A stretch of DNA of 8,787 nucleotides from CAISIP01 sp031383745 (GTDB taxonomy: Bacteria > Pseudomonadota > Gammaproteobacteria > Burkholderiales > Burkholderiaceae_C). The notes beneath the pieces are model-generated. The model was given only the letters and a program-made list of their open reading frames with translations, was not told the origin of the DNA and did not search any database. The stretch covers positions 1 to 8,787 of the forward strand of contig JANMZX010000049.1 in NCBI GenBank assembly GCA_031383745.1, read 5' to 3'. A program made the position numbers and the translations under genes. Below, one piece after another: positions 1-6,300 of the stretch; the stretch's first letter is position 1, and every line of letters begins with the position of its first letter.

Positions 1-252
1 GCGTTCCACGAGGGGCCGAACTTCCTGGTCATCAACCCCGACGAATGCATCGACTGCGCCGTGTGTGTGCCGGAGTGTCCCGTCTCGGCGATCTACGCCG
101 AAGAGGACCTGCCGGCCGACCAGCGGGATTTCACGCCGCTGAACGCCGAGTTGTCCCGGGTGTGGAAGCCGATCACCCGCACCAGGCTACCCCTGCCCGA
201 TGCCGATACCTGGAGCCAGGTGAAGGACAAGCGCGGCGAACTCCTGCGTTGA
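1..252 (+). CDS. fdxA: 7Fe ferredoxin FdxA, 3' part (5' end cut by window edge)
   Basis: Small soluble cytoplasmic electron carrier with one [3Fe-4S] and one [4Fe-4S] cluster. Frame 1 is open from the first base and ends at TGA 250-252, giving 83 residues. The cluster motif CIDCAVCVPECP lies at visible residues 16-27. Its spacing (C-x2-C-x2-C-x3-C) matches Cys39/42/45/49 of Azotobacter ferredoxin I, so about 23 N-terminal residues, with the remaining cluster cysteines, lie off the left edge; the full length would be about 106 residues, normal for the family. The preceding EGPNFLVINPDE and the C-terminal segment with the LNAEL, WKPITRT and DAD.W..VKDK patterns are typical of proteobacterial FdxA. 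It converges on the secretion transporter gene, with only 16 bases between the two stops, and there is no sign that it is functionally linked to it. ATG codons inside this frame or in other frames are not starts. Confidence 0.95.
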   Translation, partial: AFHEGPNFLVINPDECIDCAVCVPECPVSAIYAEEDLPADQRDFTPLNAELSRVWKPITRTRLPLPDADTWSQVKDKRGELLR

Positions 253-267
253 CGCAGCAGCCGCAGG
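243..267. terminator. Possible bidirectional hairpin between convergent genes (weak)
   Basis: Two alternative inverted repeats sit over the convergent stops: CTGCG (244-248) with CGCAG (253-257) around a 4-base loop containing the fdxA stop, or CCTGCG (243-248) with CGCAGG (262-267). Both are perfect but short. Neither strand has a T-tract after the stem, so a strong intrinsic terminator is not supported. The position, shared by the ends of fdxA and tpsB, is the main argument for a role. Confidence 0.2.
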
Positions 268-268
268 C

Positions 269-1957
269 TCAGAACCTGGCCGTGAGGTTGAGGTGGAACT
301 TGACGTCGCCCGCCCTGGGGGATGCGGCATTGATGGTCAACGGCACGCTGCTGCCAGTGACCACGCGGCCCCACTCGGCCGACAGGCCCACCACGCCCAT
401 GCTGTAGCGCAGCCCCAGCCCGACGCTGGCGAGCTGGTCGCTGGCGGGCTTGTTGGTGGCATTCGGACTGTTGTTGCGCAGCCAGCCCGCGTCCACGAAC
501 CCGAGCAGCCGCAGCCCTGGCGCGACGTCTGGCGTGCTCAGCTCCAGCGACGCCAGCACGCCCTTGTCACCCGAGATCGGACGCTCGCTCGTGCCCCGGA
601 TGGTGCTGGCCCCGCCCAGCCCGAACTGTTCGCCCGATATCAGCGCGTCCGGGCTGTACTGCAACTGGCCACGCATCGCCCACAACCAGCCGTTGCCCAC
701 GCTCGCGGTGTAGTTCGCGTTCGCCCGCAGCGCTGCGAAGCCCGCCGTGCGCACCCGCGGATCCTCGCTGCGGTAGGCCGTCAGGTTGTTGCCGCTGCCA
801 TTCACCCAGTTGCCCGACAGTTCGGTGCTGTAACCCCAGGCCGCGCGGTCGCTTTCCACCGTCGCGGAATAACCCAGGGTCAGCGGCCGGCTGCGCCGCA
901 CCAGTTGCCCGGGCACCGGGATACCGGCGATCTCGGTGATATCGAAACGCTTGTCGTCCAGCCCCAGCGTGACATGGCTGCGGTAGCCGCCGTCCGGCGG
1001 CAGATAGTGGCTGTAGTTCAGGCCCATCGTCTGGCCCGCGCCCGTGCTCTTGAGGGCCCCGAAATCCCCCACCACGGTCGAGCGCGTGAAACTCGCCCCC
1101 AGCACCCCGCCCAGCCGGTACAGCGGCACCCGGTAGTTCGCGCCGACCTGCTGCACGTCAGCGGGGCGTTGCATCGATGTGGTGTAGGCACCGGTGAACT
1201 GGTGGTCGAGGTCGAACACATTGGCATGGGAACCCGAGAACGTGAGCCGGTCGCGCCCCGTGGTGCGTGAGCCGGTGTTGGCCAGGCTGACCGCGAAGTT
1301 CCAGGGCTTGTTTTCGGTGACCACGATGCGCGCGTCGATCTGGTCGGCCTCTTCGGCCTCCTTGAGCGCGATCTGCACGTTCTTGCCCTGGCTCTCGTTG
1401 GCGATCGTGGTCTGCACCGCCAGTGTCCTGAAGTTGGGCGCTGCGCCCTCCTGCAACTCCGGCAGGCTGGCGCGGATGTTGGCCGCGCTGTAGTTCTTCA
1501 ACCCCTCCACCGTGACTTTGCCCACCACGAACTTGACGATCTGCAGCTTCACCGTCTCGCCCACCGACTGCGGCGGCAGCACCACCCGGTGCAGCGCATA
1601 GCCCCGCTCCTTGAGCGCCGCTTCCAGCGCCGCGGTGGCCTTTTGCAGGGTGTCCATGGACGCGTCCGCGCGCAGGAACGGCGCCAGCACACGCGTGGTG
1701 TCGCTGGCCGGCAGCGGGTTGTCGCCGGTGACGTCGAAGCCGCGGATCGCGAACTGCGGCTTGGCCGGTGCGTCGGTCGCCATCGCGGGGGCTGCGGCAG
1801 GCGCGGCAGGCGTCTGGGCCAGGGCCGCGCCATGCAGGCAGGCCAGCACCAGCGCCAGCACCGCGGAGGGCGGCAATGCGTTGCACGCGGCAACACGCGT
1901 CGTAGGCATCCGGGGGGGCTGGGTCACATCGTCGTGCATCATGGGGGCGGCTTTCAT
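269..1957 (-). CDS. Two-partner secretion outer-membrane transporter (ShlB/FhaC/HecB family TpsB)
   Basis: Omp85-superfamily 16-strand beta-barrel expected to export the exoprotein encoded upstream in the operon. The ATG at 1957 overlaps the preceding stop (ATGA) and gives 562 residues; a GTG at 1963 would add two. Neither has a clear Shine-Dalgarno, so translational coupling is likely. Numbering below is from the GTG. A hydrophobic stretch at 33-49 ends in AALA-Q, a good signal-peptidase site, but about 30 residues precede it; an ATG at 1909 would give a more normal signal peptide. An Ala/Pro linker (51-68) is followed by POTRA1 at about 71-143 (starting FAIRGFDVTG) and POTRA2 at about 144-217 (starting FVVGKVTVEG). 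The barrel begins near WNFAVSLANTGSRTTG. The L6 motif is IRGT (455-458), keeping the Arg of the family VRGY/F motif. The FxDxG partner is FVDAG (489-493). The protein ends in Phe, as expected for a BAM-assembled barrel. Length is usual for TpsB. Substrate assignment is by operon context. Confidence 0.93.
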   Translation of the reverse strand: MKAAPMMHDDVTQPPRMPTTRVAACNALPPSAVLALVLACLHGAALAQTPAAPAAAPAMATDAPAKPQFAIRGFDVTGDNPLPASDTTRVLAPFLRADASMDTLQKATAALEAALKERGYALHRVVLPPQSVGETVKLQIVKFVVGKVTVEGLKNYSAANIRASLPELQEGAAPNFRTLAVQTTIANESQGKNVQIALKEAEEADQIDARIVVTENKPWNFAVSLANTGSRTTGRDRLTFSGSHANVFDLDHQFTGAYTTSMQRPADVQQVGANYRVPLYRLGGVLGASFTRSTVVGDFGALKSTGAGQTMGLNYSHYLPPDGGYRSHVTLGLDDKRFDITEIAGIPVPGQLVRRSRPLTLGYSATVESDRAAWGYSTELSGNWVNGSGNNLTAYRSEDPRVRTAGFAALRANANYTASVGNGWLWAMRGQLQYSPDALISGEQFGLGGASTIRGTSERPISGDKGVLASLELSTPDVAPGLRLLGFVDAGWLRNNSPNATNKPASDQLASVGLGLRYSMGVVGLSAEWGRVVTGSSVPLTINAASPRAGDVKFHLNLTARF

Positions 1958-3318
1958 CGGCACTGGTTGGCCGGCCGGTTGACCGTCTCGTTCAACAGGG
2001 TCTGCAACATCGGGTTGGTGCTGTTGGGCCGCGGCGTGCGGTCAAACTCGAGGAACAGCGGCATCAGCAGGGGCCGCACCGTGCGTCCGGTCTCGCCCGC
2101 AAACCCGGTCTCGCCCTTGCCCAGGTGCAGCGTCTCGCTGGCGGTGGTCACCTCGATGTGGCCCTCGCGCACAAACACGTACAAGCCCTCCGACTCGTCG
2201 GCCATGGCCGCGGCGGAGAACAGCTGCTTCACATCCACCGGCACCGTGTCGGGCCGCGGCAGGTTGTCCAGCACCGGCGGCAGCACGGTGAGCGCGCGGA
2301 TTCCGGTGGTGCTGACGAACAGCCCTTGCCCCGCGCTGAGCACCTGCAGCGCGCTCAGGCCACCGCCCTGCCCGGGGTTGGTCGGTGTCACCTCGATCGT
2401 GCCCAGCCAGGTGAAGAAGCTGCACGCATCGTCGCAGCTCATGTCCAGTCCCGTGCCGCGGATACCGATGGTGGCCGTGGCGGTGCTGAATCCCACGTTG
2501 CGGTTGTTCGCCTTGCCGATCAATCCGGTCAGCGCACGCGCCGAGCCGCGCAACAGCGACACCAGGAACCGGCCGTCGCCCGGGTTCTTGTCGTCGTACA
2601 CGAAAGTGTCGATCTTGAAGCGGGTCGTGGCGCCCAGCGTCAGGCGGCTGTCGTCGCGAAACGCCAGCACGCCGCGGGCGGCGGCACCGGTCTCCACCGT
2701 CTCGCCGGGGTAGATGGCGCCGCCATCGACCAGGCGCCGGCGCGTGCCCGCCCCATCCACCGCCATGATCTCGCCCTGCGTCGCGACGAGCTTGGCGCTG
2801 GCCTGCACGGCATTGGCCTTCGGTTGTTCGCTCACCCGCGCAGACTCTCCCGCGCACTCCCTCTGGCACAGCCGCGCATCGAAGTCCGTACCCCGGATGC
2901 CGATCGTCGCCGTCTTGGTCTGCAGCTTGGCCGCCTCGGGCGCATTCTTCGATATCAGCCCGGTGATGGCGCGCAAGCCCCCCGAGAACAACTGCATCAC
3001 CATGCTGTTGCTGCTCGACCCCTCCTGGTACTGGAACCGCTGCACCACCATGTCGGTGCCTGGGCGCAATGTCATGCGCGTACCATCCTGCATGCGGATG
3101 ATCGCCGACGAGCCCTGCGAGGTGCTCAGCGTGTCGCCCTCGCGCAGCTCCATGCCCCTGCCCAGGATGCGCGCGCCCTGACCGGGGCTCTGTGCGTAAC
3201 CCACGCCGCGCGCAAACTCCACCTCGCCCACCGCCTGCGCCAGGACCAGCAGCGGCGCACACCACAAGGCGCCGAGCACCACTCGGGCCGGCCACCGGCC
3301 CACGACATTCAACGGCAT
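1954..3318 (-). CDS. Periplasmic protein with two FecR domains, TPS-associated
   Basis: 454 residues, ATG at 3318, preceded by GAGGGGG four bases upstream. An N-terminal signal peptide (hydrophobic 13-28, likely cut near LVLA-QA) is followed by no other membrane span, so it should be soluble in the periplasm. FecR-type modules lie at about 58-155 and 202-299. Both contain the strand pattern ending RA(I/L)TGLI and the motif TATIGIRGT (136-144 and 281-289), and each is followed by a C-x3-C pair (151/155; 295/299). Strands resembling the FecR N-terminal half recur at about 176-210 and 305-337, and again at 378-410, so the protein is built from repeated beta modules. FecR domains (PF04773) are best known from FecR, a membrane-spanning regulator of the sigma factor FecI. 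Here there is no membrane helix and no sigma gene in the window. The start overlaps the exoprotein gene by 10 bp and the end overlaps tpsB by 4 bp, pointing to joint expression. A role in exoprotein handling or cell-wall association is inference; the function is unknown. Confidence 0.88.
   Translation of the reverse strand: MPLNVVGRWPARVVLGALWCAPLLVLAQAVGEVEFARGVGYAQSPGQGARILGRGMELREGDTLSTSQGSSAIIRMQDGTRMTLRPGTDMVVQRFQYQEGSSSNSMVMQLFSGGLRAITGLISKNAPEAAKLQTKTATIGIRGTDFDARLCQRECAGESARVSEQPKANAVQASAKLVATQGEIMAVDGAGTRRRLVDGGAIYPGETVETGAAARGVLAFRDDSRLTLGATTRFKIDTFVYDDKNPGDGRFLVSLLRGSARALTGLIGKANNRNVGFSTATATIGIRGTGLDMSCDDACSFFTWLGTIEVTPTNPGQGGGLSALQVLSAGQGLFVSTTGIRALTVLPPVLDNLPRPDTVPVDVKQLFSAAAMADESEGLYVFVREGHIEVTTASETLHLGKGETGFAGETGRTVRPLLMPLFLEFDRTPRPNSTNPMLQTLLNETVNRPANQCR
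2422..2715 (-). repeat. FecR module 2 of the duplicated pair
   Basis: Residues about 202-299 of the FecR-domain protein: PGETVETG strand, then LLRGSARALTGLI, TATIGIRGTGLD, and cysteines 295 and 299. It corresponds position by position to module 1, and the pair is best explained by an internal duplication that has since diverged. Confidence 0.8.
2854..3147 (-). repeat. FecR module 1 of the duplicated pair
   Basis: Residues about 58-155 of the FecR-domain protein. It runs from the REGDTLSTS strand through the dipeptides of SGGLRAITGLI and TATIGIRGTDFD to the cysteines 151 and 155. It aligns with module 2 about 144-145 residues further on, with one-residue gaps; identity is clear in the second half (RA.TGLI..., TATIGIRGT, C-x3-C). 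Confidence 0.8.
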
Positions 3319-6300
3319 ATATCCCCCTCGGTGACGATGGTGTCGTCCGTTCTCTTGTTCTTGCGGCTGCCGTCGGCGTTGGTGTCCAGCAGATCCTTCA
3401 CCTTCACGTCCGCCACGATTTCCTTGAACTGTTCCGCAAAGACGACCAGCGGCGCAGCAGCGGCGGACTGCACCTCCTCAATCAGCGCGGCGACCGAGAT
3501 CTCGCTCGGTGGCGGCGCGACCGACACACCGGCGACGCGGTAGTCGACCGGGCTGCCGATGGCCGTGGCAAGCAGCCCGATACCGATCGGGCCGACCGCT
3601 GCCTCCGCCAGCACGCCGTTGGGACCCACCACGGCGCTGTTCTGCGTGAACAGGTTGTCGGCGCGCAGGTAGACCTGGTCACTGGCAACCACGGCGCCGT
3701 CGAGCGTCAGGTCGCCGCCGGGGTTGGCCGCGACCAGGGAGATGCGTCCCGCCGCGGCGACGACCGGGCCCAGGGTGTGGACCGGCCCGGTGTTCGTGAG
3801 CGCGATGTGGCCGCCGGCGTTGTCGATACCCACCACGGCCAACGCGCCACTGTTGGCAACCACGATGTCGCCGCTGCCCGTGTTCTGCGCCAGCAATGCG
3901 CCGATCTGGTTGCCGCCCTGCGTCAGCGCGGTGCCGGTCTGCGACACCGTGGCCAGCGATCCTGTGATGACCGGCCCGGTCTGGCTGATCGAACCGTTGG
4001 GCGCCGCCAGTCTGACGGTGGGCGCCTGCAGGCTGGCAAAACTGAGGTTGCCGCTGTTCTGGGCGATGGTGATGGGCCCGCCCATCGCAATACTGCCACC
4101 GCTCTGGCTGAAACTGTTGCCCACCGACAGGCTGCCCGCGCCACCCACCGCGCCGCCGCTCTGGCTGAAGTCCGCAACCACCATGCTGTTGCTGACCTGC
4201 AGGCTGCCGCTGCCGATGCCGAGCGGCCGGGCACTGGCCAGCGACTGCAGGCTGGTCGCCGGAACCGCGCTGTTGAAGACCACATCGCCACTGCCGGCCG
4301 GGATCGACACCGCCGCCACGTTGGCGCCAACCGGAATGGCGCCGCCGGCCCAGTTGCCCGCGCTGGACCACAGGTTGTTGCCCGCGCCACCGGTCCAGGT
4401 CGCCAGGGGGAGCTGGCCGATGCTGCTCGTGGTGTTGTTGGCGAAACTGACGCTGTAGTTGGCCCCGCCATTGCCGTCATTGACGCTGACACCCGCCACG
4501 GTGACGGTCTTGCCGGTGCCGACATTCCTGTCGGTGAACGCAAAAGTCCCACCACTGAGCGTGTCGCTGCCGAACAGGCTGCCACTGCTGATCACCGCCG
4601 CACCCGCTGCCGTGGTGCCGCCGTCGTAGGTCTTGTTCACGTCCAGGGTGCTGACCACCAGGCTGGCAGTGCCGATGCTGCCCACGGCGCCGGTCGCCGG
4701 GGCCACCGACGGGTTGTAGCCGAACACCGGAATACCGGCATTGCTCGCGCTCACGACCACCAGGCCGGTGGCGGTGACTGTCTTGCCACTGCCGACGTTC
4801 TTGTTGTCGTAGCTGCCGCTGGCCGGGTTGTTAAGCACCACCACATCCCCGTCGATGCCGGTCACACTGTAATTGGCGCCGGTGAGCGCGGCTCCCACGC
4901 CGCCGTCGTAGGCCTTGCTGATCGGGGCCACGAGGCTGGCGGTGGCGGTGGGTACCACGCTGTGCAGGAACCCATTGCCACTGCCCAGCACGGTGTCGCC
5001 GGGCACTGCGTCGTACTGCTTGAAGGCCGGGACCAGCCCGCCGCGCGTATCGTTGGCAGGATCCACCGAGTACACCAGCCACCGCCCGCCAGCCGCGGCG
5101 GTCAGCGCGCTGGCACCCGCGGTGTTGCTGAAGGCGCCGCTGTCGACCACCAGCTCCAGCGAGTTGCCGCTGGTGGCGGTGGCGGACACTGCCGCGACGC
5201 CCGACAGGCTGACACCGGCCAGGCCATGGAGGTCCACCTCGCTGCCCGTCACCGCATTGCCGATCGCCAGCGTGTTGCCTTCCAGCTTGACTTTGCCCAG
5301 CGTGCGCACGGCGGTTTCACCTGCCACCGTGCCATTGAGCCCGATCGATCCGCCGGCGACCACGAGGATGTCCCCCGCCGCGGGGCCAGCTGCCGGGCTG
5401 CCGATACGCGCGCCCGCCGTGGGGGCGCTGCCGGGGTTGAGCGTGACGTTGCCGCCCGCCGTGATGCTGATCGCGGTCGACGTGCCGCCCTGCACGTTGC
5501 TGCCGATGGCGGCTCCGGCCACGCTGCCACCGGTCAGCGTGATGTTGTTGTCGACCGCCAGCACGAGTGTGCTCGCCGCCCCGCCGTTGGCGCCAATCCG
5601 CGCGCCACCGCCGGTCGTGCCGTCGAGGCTGGCGGCCGAGCCTCCGCCAGTGATTGCCAGGTTGCCGTGTACCGTGAGGTTCTGCACCGGCGCCGTGATC
5701 ACGGCGTAGTTGTTGATGCCGGCTGCGCCGGCATTGAGCGTCATCGCACTGCTGACGATGGTTTGCGTGGCAGCCGCATTGTTGGCGGTGATGCTGGCGA
5801 AGTTGCCATTCAGGTCGGCGCCGCCGCCGGCCCCGCCCGCCAGGGCAATGTTCGGCGAGCCCAGGATGTTCTGGTTGCCGTTGACCGCTTCCACCCGCGC
5901 GAAGTCGAGGCTGGCGCCGGTGCCGCCGGTCAGGTTCAATGTGCCGCCAGCGCTGTAGTTCAGTGTCTGCGTGGCCCCGAAGGACCGGATGCGTGCCAGA
6001 TTTGTCGTGCCGCCGCCGCCCTGCAGCGTGACGGCGCCGCCGCCGCCAATCGTGATGCTCTGGGTGCCCGTCGTGGCACCGGTGGAGGAACTCTGCTGGA
6101 TCGCCGCCAGGTTCTCGGTGCCCGCCGCTCCGCCGGTGAGGCTGATCGACGTGGCGGCGATGGTCTGCGAACCCGAATTGGCCGAGATGTAGGCGCTGTT
6201 GCCTTCGCCCACCACCCCACCCGAAGTACCACCGGTCAGCGCGATGGAGGACGCGCCATTGATCACCTGGTTGCCGGTGTTCTCGGCAAAGATCTGTGCG

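Noticed and set aside
1954..3318. Classical FecR sigma regulator (FecIR-type signalling)
   Set aside because: No transmembrane helix after the signal peptide, no N-terminal cytoplasmic domain, and no ECF sigma or TonB receptor gene in the window; two FecR domains rather than one.
3309..4330. Contact-dependent inhibition (CdiA-like) toxin with immunity gene
   Set aside because: No VENN-type motif, no toxin domain after the repeats, and the next gene encodes a FecR-domain protein with a signal peptide rather than a small immunity protein.
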